64,000 bases of DNA from Kitasatospora sp. NBC_01250 (lineage in GTDB: Bacteria; Actinomycetota; Actinomycetes; Streptomycetales; Streptomycetaceae), in assembly GCF_036226465.1 (NCBI RefSeq), contig NZ_CP108476.1:3782001-3846000 (forward strand). Direction: 5' to 3'. Both the position numbers and the translations under genes were made by a program. Every line of letters begins with the position of its first letter. Positions within the stretch are counted from its first letter, which is position 1. Below are positions 28,212 through 36,434 of this stretch, piece by piece. Below the pieces are notes generated by a model. The model was given only the letters and a program-made list of their open reading frames with translations, made no database searches and had not been told where the DNA came from.

Positions 28212-29093
28212 TTACGCCACCAGCTCGCCGAAGGCGTGCGCGGTGTCACCGTTGCGGTTGAGCTGCTCGTCGTCGCGCAGTCGGCGCAGGGCGCGCCAGA
28301 TGCTGCTCTTGACGGTGCCGACGCTGATGTTCAGGATGTCGGCGATCTCCGGGTCGGTGCGGCCCTCGTAGTAGCGCAGGACCAGCATGGTGCGCTGGTT
28401 CTCCGGGAGCTTGGCGAGCGCCTGCCAGAGCACGGCGCGCAGCTCGGTGCCGCCCATGGCGTCGGTGTCGCCGACCGTCTCCGGCAGCTCCTCGGTCGGG
28501 TACTCGTTGAGCTTGCGGCGCCGCCAGGCGGAGATGTGCAGGTTGGTCATGGTGCGGCGCAGGTAGCCGCCGACCGCGGCCTTGTCGCTGATCCGGCCCC
28601 AGGCGCGGTAGGTGCTGAAGAGCGCGCTCTGCAGCAGGTCCTCGGCCTCGTAGCGGTCACCGGTCAGGTGGTAGGCAGTGGCGTAGAGGGAGGCGCGACG
28701 CTCGCGCACATACGCGGTGAACTCCGTCAGGTGGTCCACCTCGGCGGCCGAGTGCTCCCCCTGCGCGCCTCCCTGCTCGCCCTGCGGGACGCTCTGCTCC
28801 ACCGGCGCGAGCCGGTAGAGGGTGGCGCCCGTCGTCCGGCCGTCGGTCGACTCCCCCGAGTCACCCACGGTCCGGCCGGTTCCCGCCCCCACGGGAACAC
28901 TGCCCGGGCGGACGAACGCGCGGTGCTCGCCCGTCCGGATCCCGCCGCTCACCCGGCGGGCCCCCGTGCACTGTTCGGTCCGGCCCTGCTCGATCACACG
29001 GTGCTCGACCACGCGGTGTGCCGTGGCACGCAAGCCGCGGACGGCCGGGTTGTGTGCATCCAGGATGCCCCGGGTCTCAAGCGTTGCGGTCAT
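28212..29093 (-). CDS. sigQ: ECF sigma factor SigQ
   Basis: Extracytoplasmic-function sigma factor of 293 residues. About 110 N-terminal residues are low-complexity. Region 2 follows (RERRASLYATAYHLTGDRYEAEDLLQSALFSTYRAW...VGGYLRRTMTNLHISAWRRRK), then region 4 (KLPENQRTMLVLRYYEGRTDPEIADILNISVGTVKSSIWRALRRLRD). Divergent from afsQ1, exactly the arrangement of sigQ in S. coelicolor, where SigQ is an AfsQ1 target and counteracts AfsQ1-dependent antibiotic control. The long N-terminus makes the ATG at 29093 uncertain; initiation nearer region 2 is possible. Confidence 0.88.
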   Translation of the reverse strand: MTATLETRGILDAHNPAVRGLRATAHRVVEHRVIEQGRTEQCTGARRVSGGIRTGEHRAFVRPGSVPVGAGTGRTVGDSGESTDGRTTGATLYRLAPVEQSVPQGEQGGAQGEHSAAEVDHLTEFTAYVRERRASLYATAYHLTGDRYEAEDLLQSALFSTYRAWGRISDKAAVGGYLRRTMTNLHISAWRRRKLNEYPTEELPETVGDTDAMGGTELRAVLWQALAKLPENQRTMLVLRYYEGRTDPEIADILNISVGTVKSSIWRALRRLRDDEQLNRNGDTAHAFGELVA

Positions 29094-29219
29094 GTGGCGC
29101 CCCCATGGTCGGTACGAGCGGGTTCTTTCCGGTGCCCTCGCCCCGTCCCGGTCGTGCCGGTTCGTCGCGTTGACATGGAAAAGCTTGCCCGTCGCCCGTC
29201 ATGACGGTGTCCGGCGACT

Positions 29220-29235
29220 GTCACAGCGGTGTCAC
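29220..29235. promoter_or_regulatory. AfsQ1 binding box
   Basis: GTCAC-AGCGGT-GTCAC in the sigQ-afsQ1 spacer, an exact match to the published AfsQ1 consensus GTnAC-N6-GTnAC. Confidence 0.8.
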
Positions 29236-29324
29236 AAGGGGCGGGACCTTCGTCCCGAGCCGCCGTCCGACACCGACGACGCATGCTCTGCCCCAGGCGG
29301 TTCCCGGCGGCACATCCGGTGAGC

Positions 29325-29330
29325 CAGAAT
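29325..29330 (+). promoter_or_regulatory. -10 box of afsQ1 (leaderless)
   Basis: CAGAAT, 6 nt before the GTG at 29337; the first base departs from TANNNT. Confidence 0.45.
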
Positions 29331-29336
29331 GAACGC

Positions 29337-30014
29337 GTGCCTTTCCTCCTACTGATCGAGGACGACGACGCCATCCGGACCGGCCTCGAACTCGCTCTCA
29401 CCCGCCAGGGCCACCGCGTGGCCGCCGCAGCGTCCGGCGAGGACGGCCTTCGGCTGTTCAAGGAACAGCGTCCGGATCTGATCGTTCTCGACGTGATGCT
29501 GCCCGGAATCGACGGCTTCGAGGTGTGCCGCCGGATCCGGCGCACCGACCAGCTGCCGATCATCCTGCTCACCGCGCGCTCGGACGACATCGACGTGGTC
29601 GTCGGCCTGGAGTCCGGAGCCGACGACTACGTGGTCAAGCCGGTGCAGCCACGGGTGCTGGACGCCCGGATCCGGGCCGTGCTGCGCCGCGGCGAGCGGG
29701 AGAACTCGGACTCCTCCGCCTTCGGCTCGGTGGTGATCGACCGCTCCGCGATGACCGTCACCAAGGACGGCGAGGACCTCCAGCTCACCCCCACCGAACT
29801 GCGGCTGCTGCTCGAACTGAGCCGCCGCCCCGGTCAGGCGCTCTCCCGCCAGCAACTGCTGCGACTGGTCTGGGAACACGACTACCTCGGTGACTCCCGA
29901 CTGGTGGACGCCTGCGTGCAGCGGCTGCGGGCCAAGGTGGAGGACGTCCCCTCGGCGCCGACCCTGATCCGCACGGTGCGCGGGGTGGGCTATCGTCTGG
30001 ACCCGCCCGCCTGA
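29337..30014 (+). CDS. afsQ1: Response regulator AfsQ1 (OmpR family)
   Basis: DNA-binding response regulator of 225 residues. The receiver domain (1-115) has the acidic pocket EDDD at 8-11, the phosphoacceptor Asp52 (LIVLDVMLPG) and Lys in VVKPVQP. The winged helix (about 130-225) contains LTPTELRLLLELSRRPGQALSRQQLL and the end RTVRGVGYRLDPP. Length and Asp52 agree with S. coelicolor AfsQ1, which answers nutrient imbalance and controls antibiotic clusters, nitrogen genes and sigQ. GTG 29337 is used; upstream frame extension is not plausible. Confidence 0.95.
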   Translation: MPFLLLIEDDDAIRTGLELALTRQGHRVAAAASGEDGLRLFKEQRPDLIVLDVMLPGIDGFEVCRRIRRTDQLPIILLTARSDDIDVVVGLESGADDYVVKPVQPRVLDARIRAVLRRGERENSDSSAFGSVVIDRSAMTVTKDGEDLQLTPTELRLLLELSRRPGQALSRQQLLRLVWEHDYLGDSRLVDACVQRLRAKVEDVPSAPTLIRTVRGVGYRLDPPA

Positions 30015-30122
30015 CCGACGCCGCCCTCCCCCACCTACCCCGTCGCCCCGTTGCCCGCGAAACCGTCCACCGAACCGCGCACCGCTGCCAGCTGCCCTGA
30101 CACCGAATGGCTGACCTGACAC

Positions 30123-31766
30123 GTGACTGACCATCAGAACGGCCACCGGCTGTCCCGGACACTGCGCCGGCTCCGACTCAGTTCGCTGCGGGTGCGGCTG
30201 GCCGCGGTCTTCGCCGTGGTGGCGCTGACCGCCGCCGTCTCCGCCTCCGGCATCGCCTACTGGCTCAACCGCGACGCGGTGCTCAAGCGCGCCCAGAACA
30301 CCGCACTGGACGACTTCCGCAGCTCGCTCGGCCGCAACGTCTCGGCCCTGCCGCAGGGCGCCACCTGCGCGGAGCTGGCCCAGCTCGCCAACGACGTGGC
30401 CAGCTCCGGCCTGAACTACGACGTCGTGGTGGTGGACGACAGCCAGCCGGGCTGCGCGGCCTTCTCCGACCCGCAGTTCACCCTGGCCCAGGTGCCGCAC
30501 GCGCTGGTCACCACCGTCGCCACCCCGCGCAGCGCGACCACCGCGATCCCGTTCACCAACCACCTCTACTGGCAGCGGGTGAACCTGAAGGGTGATCCCT
30601 ACCTGGTGGGCGGCACCAAGGTGGTGCCGACCGGCCTGACCGCCTACATGTTCAAGTCGCTCGACAACGAGCGGGACGACCTCAAGACGCTGGCCTGGTC
30701 GCTGGCGGTGGCGACCATGCTCGCCCTGGTCGCCGCCACCCTGCTGGCCCAGGCGGCGTCCAGCGCGGTGCTCCGCCCGGTGCGTCAACTGGGGGATGCC
30801 GCACGGCGGTTGGGCGAGGGCGAGCTTGACGTCCGGCTGGAGGTCACCGGCGCCGACGAACTCGCCGACCTGAGCCGGACGTTCAACCAGGCGGTCGAGC
30901 AGCTCTCGCACCAGGTCGACGAGTTGAGCGCGCGCGAGGCGCAGAGCCGGCGGTTCGTCGCCGACATGTCGCACGAGCTGCGCACCCCGCTGACCGCGAT
31001 GACCGCGGTCACCGACATCCTGGAGGACGAGGCCGAGTCGCTGGACCCGATGATCGAGCCGGCCGTGCGGCTGGTGGTCAGCGAGACCCGCCGGCTCTCC
31101 GACCTGGTGGAGAACCTGATGGAGGTGACCCGGTTCGACGCGGGCACCGCCAAGCTGGTCGCCGACGAGATGGACATCGCCGACCTGATCATGTCCTGCA
31201 TCGACGGCCGGGCCTGGTACGACGCGGTGGAGGTGGACGCGCCGCGCGGGGTGCTGGCGGTGGTCGACCCGCGCCGGCTCGACGTGGTCTTCGCCAACCT
31301 GATCGGCAACGCGCTCAAGCACGGCGGCTCCCCGGTGCGGGTCAAGGTCAGCCAGGGGGTGGGACCGACCGGCGCCGGCGAGGTGGTGGTGGAGGTCTCG
31401 GACAGCGGCCCCGGCATTCCGCAGGACGTGCTGCCGCATGTCTTCGACCGGTTCTACAAGGCAGACAAGGGGCGGGCCCGCTCGGAGGGCAGCGGGCTCG
31501 GCCTGTCCATCGCGATGGCCAACGCCCAGATCCACGGCGGCACCATCACCGTCGCCAACGGGGCGCAGGGCGGCGCGGTCTTCACCCTGCGGCTGCCGCT
31601 GGTCCCGCCGGAACGTCCCGCGGCCGGCGGCCCGGTCAGCAGCGGGCTCGGCGCACGCGGGCAGCGCGGCGGGGGCACCGGCGACCAGCGCCCCGGCGGC
31701 GGTACGAGCGGCTCGGGGGATGCGGGAGACTCGGGAGACGGTACCGAGCGGAGGACGCCCCAGTGA
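30123..31766 (+). CDS. afsQ2: Sensor histidine kinase AfsQ2
   Basis: Membrane histidine kinase of 547 residues. TM1 is at about 25-48, an extracellular sensor at about 50-190, TM2 at about 195-220, then HAMP (RPVRQLGDAARRLGEGELDV). The H-box is ADMSHELRTPLTAMT with the phosphorylated His284. The ATPase part has NLIGNALKHGG (N box), VSDSGPGIPQDVLPHVFDRFYK (G1/F) and GSGLGLSIAMANA (G2). The last ~40 residues are Gly-rich. GTG 30123. It forms a two-component pair with AfsQ1, and its stop overlaps afsQ3 by 4 bp (GTGA). Confidence 0.95.
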   Translation: MTDHQNGHRLSRTLRRLRLSSLRVRLAAVFAVVALTAAVSASGIAYWLNRDAVLKRAQNTALDDFRSSLGRNVSALPQGATCAELAQLANDVASSGLNYDVVVVDDSQPGCAAFSDPQFTLAQVPHALVTTVATPRSATTAIPFTNHLYWQRVNLKGDPYLVGGTKVVPTGLTAYMFKSLDNERDDLKTLAWSLAVATMLALVAATLLAQAASSAVLRPVRQLGDAARRLGEGELDVRLEVTGADELADLSRTFNQAVEQLSHQVDELSAREAQSRRFVADMSHELRTPLTAMTAVTDILEDEAESLDPMIEPAVRLVVSETRRLSDLVENLMEVTRFDAGTAKLVADEMDIADLIMSCIDGRAWYDAVEVDAPRGVLAVVDPRRLDVVFANLIGNALKHGGSPVRVKVSQGVGPTGAGEVVVEVSDSGPGIPQDVLPHVFDRFYKADKGRARSEGSGLGLSIAMANAQIHGGTITVANGAQGGAVFTLRLPLVPPERPAAGGPVSSGLGARGQRGGGTGDQRPGGGTSGSGDAGDSGDGTERRTPQ

Positions 31767-32086
31767 ACGAGGCCACCAACAGCAGTGGAGCCGGACGGTG
31801 GGTGCTCGTCCTGGGGGTCGGAGCGGTCACGGTCGCCCTGGCCTCCGGCTGCGGGATCCGGCCCACGGCCGTCCCGGTCGACGCGGGGCGGCCCGCCGTG
31901 CGGACCGCGTGTCCGAGCCCGGTGCACCCGCCGTCCCTGCCGACCAGCCAGCCCAGCGCCACCCCGAAGAACCCCGTGCACCCCTCGGTCCAGCCCTCGC
32001 CGGTGGTCTCGCCGGCGACCGGCAGCCTGTTCAGCGCACTGCCCTCGGCGACCCCCAGCCCGACCGGGCCCGTGCGGTGCCCCTGA
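31763..32086 (+). CDS. afsQ3: AfsQ3 lipoprotein
   Basis: A 107-residue lipoprotein starting at the GTG of a GTGA overlap with afsQ2. The signal peptide ends in lipobox LASGC (Cys about residue 30). The mature part is Pro/Ser/Thr-rich, without a fold I recognise. The equivalent gene in S. coelicolor encodes the AfsQ2-linked lipoprotein; a role in signal sensing at the membrane is inferred from operon structure only. Confidence 0.88.
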   Translation: MNEATNSSGAGRWVLVLGVGAVTVALASGCGIRPTAVPVDAGRPAVRTACPSPVHPPSLPTSQPSATPKNPVHPSVQPSPVVSPATGSLFSALPSATPSPTGPVRCP

Positions 32087-32237
32087 GGCCTGGCGCCGCC
32101 GAGCGGCGGACGCCGGGAGCCTGTGACCGGCGCCATGCGCGAGCCGGCGGGGTGTGCCGGGAACCGCGCGCGCCCGGCGCCGCGTCCACTCTGGCGTGCA
32201 GCGAGATGGCACCGGCGTGCGGCGAGCACGCGACAGT

Positions 32238-33062
32238 GTGCGGATCGAAGACCGACGGCCGGCCGTGACGGCCCGGCCGCTCGACGACGCCCAAGACCCA
32301 GAGCCGGGCGCCGACGCACCCGGCGGCCAGGCGGCCGGGGCCGGGCCCGAGCTGCTGCCGCCGCTGCTGCGCTCGGCAGGCCTGACCATGCTGGTGCTGT
32401 ACTTCCTGCTGCTCGGCTGGCTGGCACTGCGCCAGCCGCCAGCGGGCTGGTCCTACGACTCCAACCTGACGCCGTTCGCCTCCGTGCACCGCGCGCTGGC
32501 CACCGGTGGCGCGGCCGGCCTGCGGCAGGTGCTGAGTTCACTGGTCGTGCTGGCCCCGCTCGGCGTCCTGCTGCCGCTGGCCCAGGGACGGCTGCGGCAG
32601 GCCTGGTTGCCGTCCTTCCTGCACACCCTCGGTATCAACGCGCTGCTCGCGACGGCGATGGAGGTGGTGCGCACCGGCCTGACCAGCCACCTGCTGAACG
32701 TCGACGACATACTGCTGGGCACCATCGGCGCGGCGGCCGCCCACCTGCTGGTGGTCCCCGTCGGTCGGGTCCGGCTGCGGGCCTGGCTGGCCCGTCACCC
32801 GTGGCCGGACGAGGCGGCGGCGGGCGAAGCGGGTGCGGCGGCCGCGGCGGGCTCGGCGGTTCCCCCGGGGACCGGTCGGCCCGGCGGTGACGACGCCCCG
32901 GCGGCGCAGGTCCGCCCGGCCTTCGCGACGCCCCGCACCCAGCCGCCGCACGCCCAGACTCCGCGCAACGAGGCCCCGAGCGACGGCGGGCGCGCCCTGC
33001 GGCTGCTGTCCCCCCGGCCGGGCACGCTGCCCGCCTCGGTGCACCGCGCGCACCACCTCTGA
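32238..33062 (+). CDS. VanZ-family membrane protein
   Basis: About 274 residues with a VanZ-like core of four helices: LTMLVLYFLLLGWLAL, then the conserved NLTPFASVHRAL loop, VLSSLVVLAPLGVLLPL, FLHTLGINALLATAMEVVR, and the motif LLNVDDILLGTIGAAAAHLL (the DID-like block of VanZ). The C-terminal ~90 residues are Ala/Pro-rich. VanZ is linked to low-level teicoplanin resistance, but most family members have unknown function. The start is uncertain: GTG 32238 is used; GTG 32265 or the frame start at 32154 are possible. Confidence 0.82.
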   Translation: MRIEDRRPAVTARPLDDAQDPEPGADAPGGQAAGAGPELLPPLLRSAGLTMLVLYFLLLGWLALRQPPAGWSYDSNLTPFASVHRALATGGAAGLRQVLSSLVVLAPLGVLLPLAQGRLRQAWLPSFLHTLGINALLATAMEVVRTGLTSHLLNVDDILLGTIGAAAAHLLVVPVGRVRLRAWLARHPWPDEAAAGEAGAAAAAGSAVPPGTGRPGGDDAPAAQVRPAFATPRTQPPHAQTPRNEAPSDGGRALRLLSPRPGTLPASVHRAHHL

Positions 33063-33281
33063 GCAGCGCTCCCCCGCCGTGCCCTTGGCGCCGTGCCCCT
33101 CGCGCCGGGCCTCGGGGACGACCCTGAGGCCGACCCCGAGAGCCGGCCACCGCTCCCCGGTGAGAGACCGGGGTCCGGGATCGACAGTCAGGCGGACGTC
33201 CGGGCAGGTCATCGCGGCGCAGCATGGATACCGAGCCCCGGGACCACCGGAGCACCACACCGCCACCGCTCGGAGATCCCC

Positions 33282-33464
33282 ATGCGCACGCTTGCCCGCC
33301 CTCGCCACAACCGTCTCGTCGCCGGCGTCTGCGCCGGGGTCGCCGAGCGCTTCGGCCTCACCCCGTGGACGGTCCGGCTGATCTTCCTGGCCTCCTGCCT
33401 GCTGCCCGGCCCGCAGGTCCTGCTCTACATGGCGCTCTGGTTCCTGCTGCCGCAGGAGCCGTGA
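33282..33464 (+). CDS. PspC-domain protein
   Basis: A 60-residue protein that is a single PspC domain: RPRHNRLVAGVCAGVAERFGLTPWTVRLIFLASCLLPGPQVLLYMALWFLLPQ. Amphipathic and hydrophobic, it is membrane-associated. PspC domains belong to envelope-stress systems. ATG 33282 follows CGGAG at 8 nt. Confidence 0.88.
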   Translation: MRTLARPRHNRLVAGVCAGVAERFGLTPWTVRLIFLASCLLPGPQVLLYMALWFLLPQEP

Positions 33465-33491
33465 GCGCCACGCCCGGGCGGCGGGCAGCAG

Positions 33492-33538
33492 ACGCGTCAG
33501 GCCGTCCACCCCTCAGCGGGGTGGACGGCCTGACGCGT
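33492..33538. terminator. Very strong bidirectional terminator
   Basis: Perfect 21-bp stem (33492-33512 with 33518-33538), 5-nt loop, between the converging PspC and small-secreted-protein genes. Confidence 0.9.
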
Positions 33539-33562
33539 GGGGCGGCTCCGGAGCCGCCGTGC

Positions 33563-33952
33563 TCAGCCGCCGAGGCCCGGCGCGGTCGCGCCCAGCGGCA
33601 CCACACTGCCCAGCGCTCCGCTGAGCGGGACCTGCTTGGCCGCACCCTGCACCGCGCCGACCGGCAGGCCGCGGGTGGCGCCGCTCGCGGAGACCGGAGC
33701 GGCCTCGGGCGCGGCGGCAGCCGGCGCCTGCGCGGCGGGGGCCTGGGTTCCGGACTTCTGGTCGAGCAGGCCGGTGGTCTGCTTCACCGGACCGTCGACC
33801 GCGGGGGCCTTGCCGAGGGCCCCGGTCACGCCACTGGTGTCCGGCAGCGCGGGAAGGCCGCCCGGGGCGGCCGCGGAGGCGGCGCCGGCCGCGACCGTCG
33901 CGATGGCGACGCCGAGCGCCGCGGTACCGGCAACCTTGATGGCCTGCTTCAT
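33563..33952 (-). CDS. Small secreted Ala/Gly/Pro-rich protein
   Basis: A 129-residue protein with a signal peptide (about 1-28, GVAIATVAAGAASA|A). The mature part is a low-complexity Ala/Pro/Gly/Val sequence with a few hydrophobic blocks (GLPVGAVQGAAKQVPLSGALGSVVPLG). It has no Cys and no chaplin motif. Similar short secreted proteins are common in Streptomyces, sometimes mislabelled ATP-binding. ATG 33952 follows GAGGA. Function unknown; a cell-wall or matrix role is a guess. Confidence 0.72.
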   Translation of the reverse strand: MKQAIKVAGTAALGVAIATVAAGAASAAAPGGLPALPDTSGVTGALGKAPAVDGPVKQTTGLLDQKSGTQAPAAQAPAAAAPEAAPVSASGATRGLPVGAVQGAAKQVPLSGALGSVVPLGATAPGLGG

Positions 33953-34190
33953 GAGTCCGTCCTCGTGTCCTCGTCGGGCCGGCGCGTGGGCTGACGCCCA
34001 GGCGGACACCCGGGCCGGAGCCCGTGGATGCGCCGCTGCACCGTGTCAGCAGTGACTGCCCACCGTAGACAGTCCCCCGGGCGGGGGCCAAAGGCCCGCC
34101 ACTCGCCCGAGTGAACCGTCATACAGTCCTACTTGACCTGAGGTGCACCAGAGTTGACGGAACGTCAGATTCCTCGGACTCGGTCGCGAA

Positions 34191-35339
34191 TCAGACCGAC
34201 GAACCGAACAGCCACTCGGCCTTGAGCTCGGCGTAGCCCGGCTTGATCACCTCGTTGATCATCGCGAGGCGCTCGTCGAACGGCACGAAGGCCGACTTCA
34301 TCGCGTTGACGGTGAACCACTGCATGTCGTCCAGCGAGTAGCCGAACGCCTCCACCAGGTGCTCGAACTCCTGGCTCATGCTGGTGCCGCTCATCAGCCG
34401 GTTGTCGGTGTTCACGGTGACCCGGAACTTCAGCCGGCTGAGCAGCCCGATCGGGTGCTCGGCGTACGAACTCGCAGCCGCCGTCTGCAGGTTGGAGGTG
34501 GGGCACATCTCCAGCGGGACGCGCTTGTCACGCACGTACGCGGCCAGGCGGCCGAGCGCGACCGTCCCGTCCTCGTTCACCGTGATGTCGTCGATGATCC
34601 GCACGCCGTGGCCGAGCCGGTCGGCGCCGCAGCACTGCAGGGCCTCCCAGATCGAGGGCAGGCCGAAGGCCTCGCCGGCGTGGATGGTGAAGTGGTTGTT
34701 CTCGCCCTTGAGGTAGTCGAAGGCGCCCTGGTGGCGGGTCGGCGGGTGGCCCGCCTCGGCGCCCGCGATGTCGAAGCCGACCACGCCGGCGTCGCGGTAG
34801 CGGTTGGCCAGCTCGGCGATCTCCTGCGAGCGGGCGGCGTGCCGCATCGCGGTGAGCAGGGTGCCGACCTTGATCCGGTGGCCGTTGGCGCGGGCCTTCG
34901 CCTCGCCCTCGCGGAAGCCCTCGTTGACGGCCGCGACGACCTCGTCCAGGCTCAGGCCCGCCTCCAGGTGCTGCTCGGGGGCGTAGCGCACCTCGGCGTA
35001 GACCACGCCGTCGGCGGCCAGGTCCTCGGCGCAGTCGGCGGCGACCTTGATCAGCGCCTCGCGGGTCTGCATGACCGCGCAGGTGTGGGCGAAGGTCTCC
35101 AGGTAGCGGACCAGCGAACCGGAGTCGGCGGCCTCGCGGAACCAGACGCCGAGCGCGGCCGGGTCGGTGGTGGGAAGCCCCTCGTAACCGCAGGCGGCGG
35201 CCAGTTCGACGATGGTCTCGGGGCGCAGGCCGCCGTCCAGGTGGTCGTGCAGCAGCACCTTGGGCGCGCGGCGGATCTGGTCGGCGGTGGGCGTACGCGG
35301 GGCCGTGGTGCCCGCGGGAACGGGGATCTGGTTCTGCAT
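34191..35339 (-). CDS. add: Adenosine deaminase
   Basis: Deaminates (deoxy)adenosine to (deoxy)inosine, feeding PNP. The 382-residue protein has the zinc motif [13 protein letters not shown] near the N-terminus (HxH; the canonical form is KAELHVHLDG), FDIAGAEAG, the third zinc His in [10 protein letters not shown], the catalytic RLGHGVRI, and [13 protein letters not shown] and [14 protein letters not shown] 35339 is used; the 16 extra codons upstream cross the operator. A TACACT box lies 6 nt before the ATG and the regulon palindrome 4 bp before that. Confidence 0.94.
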   Translation of the reverse strand: MQNQIPVPAGTTAPRTPTADQIRRAPKVLLHDHLDGGLRPETIVELAAACGYEGLPTTDPAALGVWFREAADSGSLVRYLETFAHTCAVMQTREALIKVAADCAEDLAADGVVYAEVRYAPEQHLEAGLSLDEVVAAVNEGFREGEAKARANGHRIKVGTLLTAMRHAARSQEIAELANRYRDAGVVGFDIAGAEAGHPPTRHQGAFDYLKGENNHFTIHAGEAFGLPSIWEALQCCGADRLGHGVRIIDDITVNEDGTVALGRLAAYVRDKRVPLEMCPTSNLQTAAASSYAEHPIGLLSRLKFRVTVNTDNRLMSGTSMSQEFEHLVEAFGYSLDDMQWFTVNAMKSAFVPFDERLAMINEVIKPGYAELKAEWLFGSSV

Positions 35340-35345
35340 TGCGGG

Positions 35346-35351
35346 AGTGTA
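35346..35351 (-). promoter_or_regulatory. -10 box of add (leaderless)
   Basis: TACACT on the minus strand, 6 nt before ATG 35339. Confidence 0.6.
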
Positions 35352-35355
35352 GCCC

Positions 35356-35367
35356 CTACGCGCGTAG
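35356..35367. promoter_or_regulatory. Putative nucleoside-regulon operator 3 (add)
   Basis: Perfect palindrome CTACGCGCGTAG, 4 nt upstream of the add -10 box. Confidence 0.75.
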
Positions 35368-35416
35368 ATTCCTACTCGCCACGTCACAGGGCTCGTTCAC
35401 TCCGTGCTGCCGTCGC

Positions 35417-36397
35417 TCACCCCTGAGCGAGCAGTTGCCCCCGCCGCGAGAGCACGAACTGCCGGAACGCCTCGGCCGGCGCCGTCAGCGGCCGCCCCGT
35501 CACCCAGGCCAGCCCGATCGCCCGCCTGGTGCGCGGCGCGGTGACCGTCAGGTCCACCACCCCCGGCCGGGGCGCGGTGCCCGGCGGCAGCAGCGCCACC
35601 CCGAGCCCGGCCGCCACCAGCCCGCGCAGCGTCTCCGCCTCCTCCCCCTCGAAGGCGATCCGCGGCGTGAACCCGGCCTCGGCGCAGAAGTCGTCGGTGA
35701 TCTGGCGCAGCCCGTAGCCGTGCTCCAGCGCCACGAACGGCTCCTGGGCCACCTCCGCCAGCCTGATCCGGCGCCGCCCGGCGAGCCGGTGGTCGGCGGG
35801 AACCACCAGGTGGAGCACCTGCTCGTCCAGCGGACGTGCGGTCAGCTGCGGGTCGTCCGGCAGCGGCGAGACCAGGCACAGGTCCAGCTCGCCCGCGCGC
35901 AGCCGCTCCAGCATCGCCGCGACGTAGTCCTGCACCAGCTGGAACCGCACCCGCGGGTGGTCCTCGCGGAAGCCGCGCAGCAGCCCCGGCACCGCGTCCG
36001 TCCCCATGGTGTGGAGAAAGCCGAACGCCACCCGCCCCGCCGCCGGATCCGCCTCGGCCGCCACCGCCCGCGCCCCGCGCTCCAGCTCGCCCAGCGCCCG
36101 CTCCACCGAGCCGAGCAGCAGGTGTCCGGCCCGGGTGAGCCGCACCGTGCGTCCCTCCCGGGCCAGCAGCGCCACCCCGAGCTCGGCCTCCAGCCGGGCG
36201 ATCGCGCGCGACAGGGTGGGCTGCGGCATGCCGAGCAGCTCGGCTGCCCTGGTCACGTGCTCCAGCCGGGCCACCGCCGCGAACTGGGCCAGCCGGGGCG
36301 CGAGCCGCACCACCGGGGCCTGCGGGTCGAGTTCGGCGAGCTGGGCGGCTGGGACGTCGTCATGCGGCACAGCATCGATTATGGCTGATTCATGCAT
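35417..36397 (-). CDS. LysR-family transcriptional regulator
   Basis: A 326-residue regulator. Winged helix near residues 33-90 (RLAQFAAVARLEHVTRAAELLGMPQPTLSRAIARLEAELGVALLAREGRTVRLTRAG-type pattern), then a periplasmic-binding-like effector domain (VAFGFLHTMGTDAVPGLLRGF, LDLCLVSPLP, VAAGLGVALLPPGT). The frame is open 80 codons further upstream, but that part is low-complexity and overlaps the divergent MFS gene, so ATG 36397 is used. It probably controls the divergent transporter. Confidence 0.9.
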   Translation of the reverse strand: MHESAIIDAVPHDDVPAAQLAELDPQAPVVRLAPRLAQFAAVARLEHVTRAAELLGMPQPTLSRAIARLEAELGVALLAREGRTVRLTRAGHLLLGSVERALGELERGARAVAAEADPAAGRVAFGFLHTMGTDAVPGLLRGFREDHPRVRFQLVQDYVAAMLERLRAGELDLCLVSPLPDDPQLTARPLDEQVLHLVVPADHRLAGRRRIRLAEVAQEPFVALEHGYGLRQITDDFCAEAGFTPRIAFEGEEAETLRGLVAAGLGVALLPPGTAPRPGVVDLTVTAPRTRRAIGLAWVTGRPLTAPAEAFRQFVLSRRGQLLAQG

Positions 36398-36408
36398 TGG
36401 ACGCATGG
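36394..36408. promoter_or_regulatory. LysR-type T-N11-A box candidate
   Basis: GCATTGGACGC flanked by T and A with extended ATGC/GCAT dyad symmetry, between the divergent LysR and MFS genes and overlapping the LysR start. Confidence 0.4.
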
Positions 36409-36421
36409 AAAGCGGCGGGTC

Positions 36422-36427
36422 TACCGT
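36422..36427 (+). promoter_or_regulatory. -10 box of the MFS gene (leaderless)
   Basis: TACCGT, 7 nt before ATG 36435. Confidence 0.55.
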
Positions 36428-36434
36428 CGTTCCC

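Noticed and set aside
32154-32237. Longer N-terminus for the VanZ protein
   Set aside because: Arg-rich low-complexity sequence without ribosome site; later GTG starts fit better.
35397-35879. Minus-strand frame overlapping the LysR gene
   Set aside because: Out-of-frame shadow of the LysR effector domain.
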